NCBI GenBank assembly: GCA_037179335.1
Contig: JAKZHN010000033.1
Coordinates: 1 to 64,000, forward strand
Direction: 5' to 3'
Length of the DNA stretch: 64,000 bases
DNA from: Cyclaneusma minus
Taxonomy: Eukaryota > Ascomycota > Leotiomycetes > Marthamycetales > Marthamycetaceae
Numbering within the stretch: the first letter of the stretch is position 1; each line of letters starts with the position of its first letter. A program made the position numbers and the translations under genes. Below, piece after piece: positions 37,261 to 49,236 of the stretch. The notes under the pieces are model-generated. The model was given only the letters and a program-made list of their open reading frames with translations, ran no database searches and was not told the origin of the DNA.

Positions 37261-39584
37261 ATACTATTAATTTAAATTTAATAAATAATTTTTTTATTAG
37301 TGTTTCTGCTTTATTATTTTTTTTTTGTTTTATTTTTTATTTTTTTTTTCAGTTTTCAGTTTTATTTTTTTGCGCCAGCCAATTAAAATAAAATATATAT
37401 TAGTTTTTAATTTTATAGCAAAGGCCCAGATTTCTTTTATCCGGCTATTATTTCTTTTAATAGCCAAGTATTGCTATAAATATTAAAAAAAGATTACCAG
37501 CTATATTAAAATATATTAATTTAAAAGATTTTTATTTATAATTTACTAGAAATTTGGAAATTTAATTATACATTTTTCCAATATTGCAATTTTCATAGCA
37601 ATACAAAATATTAGGGATTTTCTTTTAAAAATGGTAATAGAATGAAATTTATTAATTTTAACTAGGTTTAAATAGGCCTATCTTTTATAAAATAAAGCAA
37701 AGCATTATTTAATAGCTTTTTGCTGCTATTTTTTATAATTTGCCTTTTTGACTGCTTTAGCTTTAATTTCTTTAGCCGTTTTAATTTTTATTTTGGGCTT
37801 GAATTAAATGGCTTTTAATATGCTAAAATTTGGCTTTTTCTAAGCTATAAATACCAGTATATTTTATATGCTATGCTAAATTGTAATTGGCAGTATATTT
37901 GGTATATTGTATTAAGCTATAATTAGCAATATATTTGGTATGCTGTGCTATGGCGCTTTTAAAAATAAAATAATTGGTATAAAAAAGAAGCTATTTAAAA
38001 CTTTTTCAATTTTTTCAATTTTGGCAAAAAAAGCAATAAAATAAAAAGCATTAATGGAAAATGGTTATTTAAATGCTAATGCCAATTTGATTGCTATAAT
38101 TACAAAATTTATAATATATAAATTTTATTGTATAAATGCTTTAAAAATAAAATTTGAAATATAGTCTTTTAAATATATACCATTTTAATTAAAACTATTT
38201 AAAAGTTTTTTTTAATAAACTTTTATATTTAAAAACAAATTTACTTTTAAATATAAACTATATAAAATATTTTTAAATAAGCATTCCCTATTTTAAGTTT
38301 TTATTAATACAATGCCAATTTAATTTAAATATATTTTCTTTTTTTATTTTAATAGCCTTTTGCTAATATAGCTTTAGAGTTTTAAAAAGTAAAAACGAAT
38401 TAATTATATATAATATAGCATTTAAATTTGCAATTTAAATAAAATAAGGAATTTTATTGGCATACCAATAAGATTTTGGATAATATATACCGCATTATTT
38501 TTAAAAAGTTTTAAAAGGATTTTTTTTAATATTGCTTTTAGCTATATAGGCTTTTTTTTTAATTGAAATTTTTACCAAATCAATTATTATAATATTTTCT
38601 ATTATTTTTTAGATAATAGCAAAATAAAAATATTTTTAATACTATTATAGCTTTTTTAATTATATAAAAAATATTTAATTTAATTATAAAAGAATTTGCC
38701 ATTTCTATAATGATTATTTTCAAATTTGCGAAAAATATTAGCAAAGCGTGACCAGGGCTTTTTTTATGGCTTAGCAAGCTGCTTTTTCTCCCGTTTATTC
38801 TTTTTTAAATTTTTATAAGGCAGCAAAATAAGCAGTTTGTTTTTAAATTAAAAAAAGGTTTTTTTCTTTCTTAATAAATTTATTTTTTAAATAATATTAA
38901 AATTATATTTATTTAATATTATATTTTTAAATATAATATATTTAATTAAAAAGCATAATAATATAACGCAAAGAAAATCTTATTATAAATTGCTATATAA
39001 AAAAATTGACTAAAAATTTTAGCAATAAACGGCATAAAGATTAATTCAAATTCTTTTAATAATAAAATTAAAAATCTATTTAAAATTAATAATTTGGCAA
39101 AAATAAAAATTTATAATAATGACAAAAAATATATTATATTTATTATTTAAAATCTTTTAAGCATTTGCCTAATAAATTTTAATATTAATAGCCTTTTTAT
39201 TTAATTAATTAAGATAAATATAAATTTTATAAAAGGCTTTAGCAATATTTGCTTTATATTGCTTTTTTAAATTTTTATCCAGCATTATGTGCTTTTTATT
39301 TGCTTAAATAATATCAGGATTTGCGATATATTAATTAAAAATAATTTTTATAATATATTAAATATTTTTGCTTTTAAAAAATATTTTTATTATAATAAAT
39401 TATTTATAATAATTGGCATAAATAAAAATAGGGGCAGGCTTTTTTTAATTATAAATGCTTTATATATTAGCAAATACAATAGTAAATATAATATTTAACT
39501 AAAGGCTAATTAAAATTGGTAAATTATACTAATTTCGAAAATAAAAATTTATTATTATTATTAATTTTAAAAAAGATCTGCAAA

Positions 39585-39790
39585 AATACAACGCTGCGCT
39601 AATAAATAATAGGCTTTAAAAATACAGCGCTATAAAGCAAATGCAAGGATACGGCGCTGCGCTAAGGATTAAAGGCTTTAAAAATACGGCGCTGCAAAGT
39701 TTTCGGGGATTTAAAAATACGGCATTGCAGGCTTTTCATTTTAAAAATACAGCGTTGTAAAAACTTTAAAAATATAGTATTGCAAAAATT
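39585..39790. repeat. Short GC-richer tandem motif array in the Copia leader
   Basis: About seven spaced copies of a motif close to aaaatacggcgctgc occur in 200 bp, several preceded by gctttaaaa (39590, 39625, 39650, 39677 and on to 39780). On the minus strand the array lies just after the 5' LTR of the inner Copia element, in the leader before gag. The motif degrades toward the LTR (tatagtattgc). Function unknown. Confidence 0.6.
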
Positions 39791-39834
39791 TATTTTTTTA
39801 ATTATTATACTAAAGCATATTAATAATTATAATT

Positions 39835-39963
39835 TATTTGAATTCAATATGGGCTGGATTTTTTAAATATATTATATTAAAAAAAGGCTATTTTATAATT
39901 TAAAAATATTATGCATTTCTTTCTCGCTTACATATGCAAAATAATATTGTTTTATTTTTTATA
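39835..39963 (-). repeat. LTR of the inner Copia element (right, 5' LTR)
   Basis: It aligns with 34379-34506 over caatatgggctgga, aaaggctattttataattt and ttctcgcttacatatgcaaa. It is strongly T/A-shifted relative to the left copy. The outer end is uncertain by several bases. Confidence 0.55.
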
Positions 39964-40379
39964 AAAATTTAAAAAATCCGGGGCAAAAATCATTCTATTA
40001 AGCGCAGTTTTAATAGCTAATTTAAATTTAAAGTAAATTTATTTGGAAATTGATTTTTTAGCTTTTTGTTTAGCAAGAGTGGATTTATTAATATAATATT
40101 TATTAGGCAATTTATTTGGAGTTTTTTTGCAAATTATAGGAATTATTGCAAAGCTTTAAATTAAATGTATTCTTTTTAATTATTTTCTTTTCTTTTATTA
40201 TTATTTTATAGATTCTTTTGCCAAAATCCGGATAATAAAGATTATATTATTTTAAAATTTTAAAATTATAGCCAAGAAAAATGCATTTACGGAATTATTA
40301 ATTTTTTTTATTATACTTAAACAGTTTTTTATAATTAATATAAATTTATATCTTGCAATTTTAAATATAATATTACTTT

Positions 40380-40640
40380 TAAAAGATTTCCTAATTTATA
40401 ATCTTTTAAGGTTAATAATCCGGCCATTAATTTTAAAGCCAATTTTGATTTAATTTCGTATATATATTTTAGCTATAATTATTTTTAATTAAAATTTAAT
40501 TGGAAAATTAGCGCTATTTAATATAAATTAAATATAAGCTTTAGCAATTTAAATGGTTTTTTTAATTATTTTATTTTGCTAAAATAAATAAAAAATTATA
40601 ATTCCAAGCTTTATATTATTTATAAAAATCTAAAAAAATA
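40380..40640 (-). pseudogene. Integrase-region relic of the outer Copia element
   Basis: The DNA aligns in order with 37050-37260 of the inner element; landmarks are tttaattg.aaaatttagcg, ttaatttaaat.gtttttttaatta, ttttgc.aaa.aaaataaaaaat and aagctttatactatt. It marks where the outer element's integrase lay, upstream (on the minus strand) of the nested insertion. Confidence 0.6.
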
Positions 40641-43200
40641 TTTTCTTTAATTAATTTCCTAATATTATTATATTAAATTTCTTTTAATTTTTTATTAATT
40701 TTTAATTTAATTTGTTTTATTATAAAAACATATATATTATATATATTTATATGGTTTTTTATAATAAATGGCCAGAATTTGTATATATAATTATTAATAA
40801 TTTTAAAAAACCATTAATTTCTATATAAATTGGATAGAAACAAATTAGCAATATTAATATAAATTAGCTTTAGCAATTTCAGCTTATAATTAATTATTTT
40901 TTTAAAAATCTGCTTTTATATTTTGCTAATATTGTAATTTTTATATATAAAAAATAGAAATGGATTTGTTTTTTAAAATTAGTAATAGCATAAATGCAAT
41001 TAACTTTTGCTAGGCTAAAATAGGTATATTTTTAATAATATAAAACGTATTTATTTTATATAATTTATTTTTAAGCCTTTTTATAATTTATTTTTTAAAT
41101 TGCTTTAGCTTTAATTTAAGCTTGGCGTTTTTTAAAAAGCTTTGGATTAATTTTTAAAAACGGCTTTAAAATGGATTTTAATATTGATTATAATATTATA
41201 TTATACTGGAAGCCTTATATTATATTAGAAATTATGTTATATTAGGAGTTTTATAATATACCGGAAATTAGTTTATTTTGCATTATAATTAATATTATAT
41301 TAAATATGCTATATTACGCTGTAATTGATATTATATTTTATATTATAGCAGCTAATATATTTAATAAGCTAAATTAAATAGGGTTTTTTAATATATTTAT
41401 TGCAAAAGTATTTTTAATAGGTAATAACGCTATTTGGGCGTTATTATAAAGCTTAAAAGCTTTTATTAATTTTCAAAGAATTATTATAAAATTAATAATA
41501 TATAAGCTTGCTTAAATTAATATTTAAAGAATAATTTTTTTTAAATAATAGTTTTTAAAATATATAAAGGAAAAATTAAATAAATTAAAAAGTTTTTATT
41601 AGCAAATTTTTTTATTTAAAAACAGATTTATATTAAAGCTAGAAATATATAAAATATTTTTAAGCTTATATTATTTTTTATTTATTTTTATTATAATTAT
41701 ATTAATTTAATTTCAATATAATATTTTCCTTTTTATTTTTATTGCTTTTTAAAAGCAGGATTATAAATATTTAAAAAGCGAAAAAAAGAATTATATATAA
41801 TATAATTTTAGAATTGGCAATTTAATTGAATTTGGAAATTCTGCTAGCAATAATAAGATTTTAGATAATATAAGCCGTATTTTCTTTTTAAAAAAATTGA
41901 AAAAAATTTATTATGTTTATTATTTGCAATATTTGTTTTTTTTAGCAAATTAATAAAAGCAAATATAATAATTTTAAATTTTAGAATATTTTAAATGTTT
42001 TTTTAAATTACTATAAAAAATAGCCATTTGCGGATATTATAAATTTTATTATTATAAAAAGAAATATAAAAAAGCTTTTGCGATTTTTAAATTATATACC
42101 AATATTATTATTGCCGCTAATTTGGCGTTAATATAATAATTGTTTTGGTTTATTATTAGTAATATAGGCAGATTTACTAAATTTGGTAAAAGCTAAAAAA
42201 AAAAAAAAAAAAAAAGGTTTTTTTTGGGCATTCAGAAAAAAATTATTTAATACATCCATTATAGTATTGTATTTAAAAGGCAAAAATAAAAAAAGGCTAT
42301 AAAAAATATATTTTTAATATAAATAGCAATATGATTGGAATTTGATTAAAAGATTTTGCAATAAAAAATAAAAAATTTAATCCAGGCTTTTTTAATAATT
42401 ATATTGGGCTTTTATTTAAAATTGTTAATCTTTTGCAAATAATTATTGATTATTATAATAAAAATAATAGTATATTTGCGGCCCAATTTAATTTATTTTC
42501 CTATAAAATTTTAAAAATCAGCATTTTTATTTATTTATAAAGCTAAAATAAATATATATTATATATAAGGTTTTTTAATTATTTGCAATATATTTGGCCT
42601 TTTTATTTGTATTTTATTTAAAATGGGAAAGTTTTATAATAATGGTATATTTATTAATATTGGTATTTTGAATTTAATTAATAATTCTTTTATAAGCGTA
42701 TTAATTTGTTTTTTATATATTATAAATTTTAATTTATTAAATATACTTTTATTAGCTAAAATCAATTATATTAATTATTATAGCTAAAAATTAGCATAGC
42801 GTATTTTAAATTAAAGGTAACATTTTCTATAATATATTTAAATTTTAATTTATTTAATGATTAGCTAAAATTTAAATAATTAATTAAATATTAGCTAAGA
42901 AATTGGCTATAATAAGAAAAAAAGATTGCGAATTAATTTGGAAAAGAAAGGAGATTTTTAAAAAATGAAGGATAATAATAAAAATAGTAATAATAATGGC
43001 GCAATTATAGCGCTGTATATTAAATTTATATTTATTGCTAAGCTGGATTTTAGCATTTATTATTAAATTTATTAAAAAAAGTTTATTAGGCCTGATATCT
43101 ATTGCTGGCCGATAAAGGGTCCCGTATAATGCTATTATTAATTTTTGGGTTTTTGAAAGGGGATTATTAAATACAAATTATTGCATTAAAGATTTTAATT

Positions 43201-43378
43201 TATAAAATTTTAATATAGATAAAGATTTTTTTATTTTTAAAATATTAAAAAAAAGGGATTTTACAATTATAGGAAACAATATTATATACGTGGCTCTCGC
43301 TTATCCACGTAACAAATGGGTCCCGTGAGTGGCCCGTGACCCCCGCACCGCCAGGAGCGCCAAGAGCTCACTTTAATA
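43201..43378 (-). repeat. LTR of the outer Copia element (5' LTR on minus strand)
   Basis: This 178-bp copy matches 32780-32960. Its last 90 bp (43285-43378) keep normal GC, including cccgtgacccccgcaccgcc, while its first half is degraded. It is followed by the target duplication aatat. Confidence 0.8.
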
Positions 43379-44755
43379 AATATAGGCTTTAATATTTTTA
43401 AAAATATGCTATTAATATAAAATATAATAAATATAAGGAAAGCTAATTTTAAAAGCATTAAAAAGCGCTAGTTCTTTAATTTTAAGCTTTTGCATATATT
43501 TTTATATAGCCCTAATTGCCTATAAATAATTATTTTTAATTTTCTGCAAAACAAAGCAAATATTAAAGCTTAAAATTTAATTTAAAATATCAATATTATA
43601 AATATTGAATATCAATATTATAAATATTTAATATAAATATTATAAATATTTAATATAAATATTATAAATATTTAATATAAATATTTAATATAAATATTAT
43701 AAATATTAAATATAAATATTAAATAAATATTTATTTTATATATTAAATTAAATAATATAATATCCGTATTTTTTTTATAATTTTAAATATATTTCGAATT
43801 AATAAAAAATGGGCGGATAAAATAATTATTAATATTATTTAAATTTTTTCAATTTTTAAATATATTTGGAAAATTAGAAAATTTTTCTTTATTAATAAAA
43901 AATAGTAATAAAATAAAATAAAAATTTATAAAAAAATAGTAATAATTTAAAAGCTTATTTTAAAAAGCTATTTTTTTGGTATTTTCCCATTTAAAACTTT
44001 ATTTTTAGCCTTTGCAATAATATTGCAAATATTTGAAAAACATAATTAATTTTTTTTATCAATATAGCAAAAATATTATATAATAAAATATCAATTTAAT
44101 ATATAATAATAATATTATTAAAAAGCTTTTTAATTACCAATTTAATTTTATAGCTAGAAATCGCCTTTGAATACTTTAGGGAATTATAATTATATTTTTT
44201 ATCTATTATTTTTATATATTAGCAGCCATTTTTTGTTTTCTTGCATTTTATTATTTATTTGCAATTAATTTTATTAATTAAGAAATTGTATTGCTTAATT
44301 TTATTAATTAAATTTGTTTTTGCAAATCAATATTTCTAGTTTTTATAATAGGCTTAAAGTTTTTAATATAATTGTTTATTTTTAATAATAATATTAAAGC
44401 TATAATGAGCAGCAATAGCTTTTTTTATTAAAAAAAACCAATCTGCGCGCATTTATTTATTCTTTTTTTTAAAAAAAAAAAGATTAATATGAATTTAAAT
44501 TTTAAAACTTTTTAATTTTTTTATTAATATTAAAATTAAAATATTTTTTATTATATTGCAATTTTTATTTATAAAAATAATTTAATTTATATAATTTTTA
44601 TAATATTTTATTAAAAAATTAAAAAAAATCCGTACCGCAAAAATAAATTAAGGCTATATATAGTTTTATTTTTAAATTTCCAGCCTTGCGCACGGTTTAC
44701 TTTAGGGGTTTTATATAGTAGCATAAAAATCAGAAAAATAATTGCGCCCGAGCTT
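43379..44755. other. AT-rich DNA with an AT tandem repeat
   Basis: This is non-coding, RIP-like DNA between the outer Copia element and the boundary repeat. At about 43589-43745 the unit aatattataaatattt recurs about eight times with small changes. GC content rises again from about 44690. No gene or transposon motif was recognised. Confidence 0.6.
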
Positions 44756-44807
44756 CTACCTAATTAAGGTAAGGGCGTGCACCCTACAGCGTGCACATAG
44801 TGGCCCC
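44756..44807 (-). repeat. Right copy of the 52-bp boundary inverted repeat
   Basis: The reverse complement opens ggggccactatgtgcacg, contains GTGCAC-GCTGTAGG-GTGCAC and ends ttaattaggtag. It is the less mutated copy of 23057-23108 and lies exactly at the change from AT-rich to normal-GC DNA. Confidence 0.8.
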
Positions 44808-45274
44808 CCAAGTTGTTTGGTTGATTTCAACCAGAGGTTGAGGACCGAGGTTCGTGCCAAGGGCGAGGCGAACGGAGATCACTTTTATGTAAGCAGAGCA
44901 CGTGCCGCCATGTGAGCCCTGGTTCTCTCGGCGACAGCCGATCGTTCACATCGGACTTGGTCCAATCGCAATTTTTGTCCTCCTCGAACTTTGTTTCCTT
45001 TTCAAGATGCGGCTGAACAACACGATCGAAAACGATTCAAAAATAGACTCAAAATATTCTGAAGCTTCTCGGATACCATTGCAGAGGATCACGATGTTTG
45101 GGATTCAGCCAGCCCATGTACTTACAGAGATAGCGCACGGACATGATCGAAGATGGAGACTCCGAACTTGCGGACAGATAAACTTTCCGCTCCCTGCTGT
45201 CTGCAATCCAACAACCATATAAGGTCATCATGAACCCTTAATCCTGTGAGAAGAATCACACAGGAAAAGCCAAT
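44808..45274 (+). promoter_or_regulatory. Upstream region of the amidase gene
   Basis: This normal-GC, non-coding DNA lies between the AT-rich block and the amidase start. A TATA box (catataagg, 45216-45224) lies about 50 bp before the ATG. An ACTCCG half-site (reverse complement CGGAGT, at about 45159) resembles the cluster motif. The open frame 44902-45222 overlaps this region without any family resemblance and is rejected as a gene. Confidence 0.5.
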
Positions 45275-47306
45275 ATGGATAGAGAAGGAGAAAACAAAAT
45301 GGACCATACCAGTGGAAATCAAGACGAGTTCATCGGCTATCCGAAGCCGGTTGAAGCTCCATCAACTCCATACAAGCACAGGACCAACTCAAACCCCGTG
45401 CTTCGAGGACTGCCCTTGGCAATCGGAGCTGAAATGTAAGTCTTCAAATATTCTTCCGGTGATGCGGAAACCTCTACTAACTGTCATCTGCAGAGTCTCT
45501 CGTGTCTCCTTTCTCCAGTCCTATCTGTGGAAAAATGCTGGATTTGATACACTTCGAGATCTCCCCTATCTTGCTGAACATACCCCACGATACGATGTAA
45601 GTCGCTTGTAGTTCTTGAGTAATATCACGTGTTATTGATCCAAAGCTAACTACTGGTAGCCTACCGTGGTCCTTGTCAAGTGCGCGAATACTCCAGGAAA
45701 AGGGGTATACGATGATCCAGCAACTCATCGATCACTTCCCCCTTCGACCCCTGGTCGCTTCCACTCCATCGCAGACTACCATGCCCTCTACCTCAGCGGG
45801 GAGCTCACTCCCTTGGCGGTCGCCAAATCATTGCTTCCTCTCCTCCGCCGAGACATTCCTAACCCCTCCCCCCACTCCGTCGCCATGATCTCCATCCGCG
45901 AGGAACAGGTCATGGAGGCCGCCAAAGCATCAACCGCCCGCTACGCAGCCGGCAAGCCCCTGGGCATCCTGGACGGAATCCCCATCCCCATCAAAGACGG
46001 CAGCGACCTCGCCGGCCTACCAACCCTCAACGGCCGTCTCCACCATCCCTCTCTTACCCCCGCCTCCTCCACCAACTGGCCCTCCCAACTTCTGGAGCAA
46101 GCAGGCGCCATTTTGATAGGCAAATCCAACATGCACGAACTAGGCGCCGACACCACCGGCAACAACCCCAACTACGGCACACCCCCAAACCCCTATTCCT
46201 CATCTCACTACCCCGGCGGTTCCAGCAGCGGAGCCGCACATTTAACATCAAGTGGATTAATGCCATTAGCATTTGGATCCGACGGCGGCGGCTCCATCCG
46301 CATTCCAAGTAGCTTCTGCGGTGTCTATGGCTTGAAGACTTCCCACAATCGCCTTCTCGATTCCGGATCCAGCGTAACCGTAGTCGGTCCCATGGCCGGT
46401 TCACTCAGTGACCTCGAGGTCATGTATCGCATCATGGCTTCCGTTCCCGACCCCTCACACCCACTAGCTTCGCGCTTCGCACCGCCTGCGCCTTTTTCAA
46501 GCCCATCTTTCCCTAGTTCCGAAAATTTCAAAGGTCCGAAGTACTTGGGAATTTGCAAGAATTGGTTTGATCGTGCTGATCCGGCTGTGCGCGAAAAATG
46601 CTACGCTGCGGTGGATTATTATGTGGAACATTTGGGGTGCGAGGTTGTGGATGTCGGCATTCCTTGTCTGGTGGAGGGGCAGATGGCACATGCTTTTACT
46701 ATTCTTTGTGAGATGGCGCAGGAACAGCGCGAACATGCTGCTAAAATTGGCGCAAGTTCGTGGCTGGATGGGCTGAACCCTGCTAACAAAGTGTTGCTTT
46801 CGGTGGCGTCTGCTACGCCAGCGCAAGACTTTTTGCTAGCGCAGAAATTGCGAAATTTGCTGATGGCGCATTTGGCATATTTGTTTGAGCAATATAGGGA
46901 ACAAGGAGGATTGGTGATAGTAACACCGACGACGCCGTTGGCGGGGTGGGAGAAGAAAAGGGGGGAGGAACAGAGGGGCATGAGTGATGCGGATGTTAGT
47001 GTGCGGAATATGGAGTTTGTGTGGTTGGCGAATTTCACGGGATGTCCGGCGCTGAGTTGTCCGGTTGGGTATGTGGTGACGGGGGTTGATGGGAAGGTGG
47101 AAGATGAAGGTGGGAAAGCGAGGGATGGGACGTTGCCGGTGGGGTTGATGGGGATGATGGAGTGGGGGAGAGAGGATGAGTTGTTGGAGTGGGGGAGGGG
47201 GTGTGAGGAGTGGTTGAATGCAGAGGTGGAAAGGAGGAGGCCGGCGGGGTGGGTTGATGTGGTGGGGTTGGCGAGGGGGGAGATGGGGGAGAGGGAGGGG
47301 AAGTAG
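45275..47306 (+). CDS. Amidase signature (AS) family hydrolase
   Basis: Exons 45275-45435, 45494-45596 and 45660-47306 join to 1911 nt (636 aa). The catalytic triad is readable: Lys200 in IPIPIKDGSDL, cis-Ser276 in PGGSSSGAAH, and nucleophile Ser300 in FGSDGGGSIRIPSSFCGVYGLK, with the usual 24-residue spacing between the serines. AS enzymes cleave C-N amide bonds. This one is closer to fungal stand-alone amidases than to mitochondrial GatA, given its long N-terminal extension and lack of an obvious import signal. It is convergent with the P450 gene (227 bp between stops). It lies at the edge of the polyketide cluster next to AT-rich DNA, so membership is uncertain. The 3' end is very G-rich. 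Substrate unknown. Confidence 0.9.
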
Positions 47307-47533
47307 ATGAGGTGATGTGTGTGGAGGTTGATGGGGGTGCAAGATTGCTAAGAGGCTGTATACGTGAAGGCTTCTTTTCTAGCCAGTGGTCTGCTATTCA
47401 TCAAGGCTACTGGCTAGCGACCGTGTCTCTTGCAAGACTAAGCTCCTATCAGCCTTTTCGATGCTGAAGACAAAGGGCTCCTTCTGAGCTGGCTTTCCCA
47501 AACCAAGTTCCTTCATCCCACTCACCCAAAATC

Positions 47534-49236
47534 CTACGTGATCGTCACAAACAGCGGTTTCGGCTCAAACACCAGAAACGCTTTTTGATCCATCCATCCA
47601 TCCTGCGGGCCCACGGCCTCCAGTTCGAAATGCCAGAGTACTTTCGCCAAGATGACTCTCGCTTGAGCAAGAAACACCTTTCCCCCAAGGCAGTTCCGCG
47701 GGCCGGTCGAGAAAGGCATAAAAGCTGCCTTGGCATCGCGATCGAATTTTGTGTCGTAGCGTGGGTCTGTCGAAGGCAGAAAGCGCTCTGGATGGAATTT
47801 TCGAGGTTCCACCCACAGAGCCGTGCTGTTTTGGATGTTTTGTACGTTGATTCCAACGACAGTCTGTATGGGTTTTCTGGATCAGTTGGGGTAGCTTGGG
47901 AACTGGAATGAGCTTGATTTGGAATGGGTTTGTTGTGGGAGCAGCGGCGGTGTGATGGAATACAATAGAAAACTTACATTTCCGGGCACAAATTCGCCGT
48001 CAATCGTCAAGCCTTCCGGAGGCGTTACACGAGGTAGGCTGATCGGGGTAGGATGATGAATCCTCAACGTCTCATTGATGACAGCCTGCAGATACGGCAA
48101 TCCCTGTGTCGCCTGGACAGTAATTTCATCAGCACTGCTAAACTTGCTCCTCACTTCCTGTACCAGCTCTGCCAACATGCTTGGATTTTGCAGCAACAAG
48201 TATGTACTTGTCGACAGCGCAACAGTCGTCAACTGGCAATCTGCAATGACGAATGCAAGCCCGTTGGTGATGAGTTCACTCTTCGTGATCCCTTTCTGTC
48301 CGCCCTCACTGATCTTCCCAACCACAGGCGTCAGAAAATCGGAGCGCACGCCTGTCAAGTCGCCCCGAGCTAGACGTCGCTCAATCTTGTCCGTGACGGT
48401 AACCCAATTGCTCTCCCGCGTCTTGCGCGTGATACCCAGCAAGAACATGCCCAACAAAGTGTCCAGCGGGGAAAAGCGCGAAAGGCAATTGCGGATGGTG
48501 CTGAACTTTGCGTGGAAGAAAAAGCCAAGAATCCATTCGTGCTCATTGTCGTCTTCGAGGCCGTGGAACGATTCGCCAAAGCTGAGATCGGCGACGGTGT
48601 CGAAAGTAGCATAGCCGTAGTACTTTTGGATATCCACGGCACCGTCTCTGCTCTTCTGTGCTTCGCGCTGGAGGCGCTGAATGAGCAGATCGGCATGGTT
48701 CTCGATGATGGAAGATTGGTCTCGCAGCGCCTGGTCCGAGAAGCTGTGGATCATGGCGGCGCGGATGCGCTTGTGTCCGTCGCCAACTGCGGTGAAAAGC
48801 GACTGAGCTCCGTTCATGGGCGGCGTTTGACTGTAAGGATCTTTCGGCATGACGGGCTTTGAAACGTAGATGTCCTTCCATGCGTTTGGAGAGACGGTGG
48901 TGATTTCATCAGGGCTGATGCGTATCACGGTGCCGTATTGCTCGTGCAGTTGGCCAAGAACATCCCACAAGTCGCCTTTGATCATATGGTAGGCCCAGGG
49001 AATTCGGGAGACGGCCCATAGCTTTGGACCTGGAAATTTGGTCAGGGGATGCAAGGTTGCGCGATAGACATATTTGAAGATGGAATACTGTTTATTCACG
49101 CAAAGTTAGCTTTGCAAGGAGGTGATTGCAACTATTCATGATTTACCAGAAGGAAGGATATGCCGGAGAATTCGACGAGACGTAGAAGAGTCTGCGATGT
49201 AGTCGTAGGGAGAAGAGTAAGACTGATTTTGTCCAT
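47534..49236 (-). CDS. Cytochrome P450 monooxygenase
   Basis: Exons 49147-49236, 47978-49087 and 47534-47863 (minus) join to 1530 nt (509 aa). The N-terminus has a moderately hydrophobic stretch (VEFSGISFLLYSIFKYVY) before the PGPKLWAVS hinge, so the protein is probably ER-anchored. The ExxR motif is ETLRIHHP (about 369-372), the PERF-type motif is FHPERFLP, and the heme loop is FSTGPRNCLGG with Cys458. The I-helix reads IADCQLTTVA instead of the usual AG-x-(D/E)-T-T, so the acidic residue before the threonine is replaced by Gln-Leu. It likely oxidises the polyketide or an intermediate. It diverges from the NAD(P)-binding gene, with the motif TCTCGGAGTCCGAGA 181 bp upstream. Confidence 0.92.

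Larger units (their letters stand above)
34379..39963 (-). mobile_element. Inner Ty1/Copia LTR retrotransposon nested in the outer one
   Basis: The direct repeats 34379-34506 and about 39835-39963 are its LTRs; shared landmarks are caatgtgggctgga/caatatgggctgga and aaaggctattctataattt/aaaggctattttataattt. Going down the minus strand they enclose a GC-richer tandem leader (39585-39790), a gag-like region, integrase/connection motifs (about 36850-37260), the RT start (about 35940-36090) and RNase H-type DNA. The outer Copia element resumes on both sides. The target duplication could not be confirmed (ggttg on the left, aaaat on the right), perhaps because of mutation. Confidence 0.7.
32780..43378 (-). 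mobile_element. Outer Ty1/Copia LTR retrotransposon, split by a nested insertion
   Basis: LTRs at 32780-32960 and 43201-43378 are flanked by the same 5 bp, aatat (32775-32779 and 43379-43383). On the minus strand the LTR runs TGTTAAAGTGAGC-like to TTTCACA-like, and a purine run (aaagaaaa) adjoins the left LTR at 32961, which supports minus orientation. Minus-strand integrase relics lie at about 40380-40640. The distal RT/RNase H part (about 33000-34378) matches the same region of the inner element (for example gctaatattaaaatnccg at about 34302 and 35833). Without the nested 5.6 kb the element is about 5.0 kb, a normal Copia length. Confidence 0.8.

Noticed and set aside
42190..42213. Poly(A) run as a LINE tail
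   Set aside because: It lies inside the outer Copia element with no LINE motif upstream; low complexity explains it.
44902..45222. 106-codon open frame upstream of the amidase
   Set aside because: No family resemblance. It overlaps the amidase promoter and ends over its TATA box.
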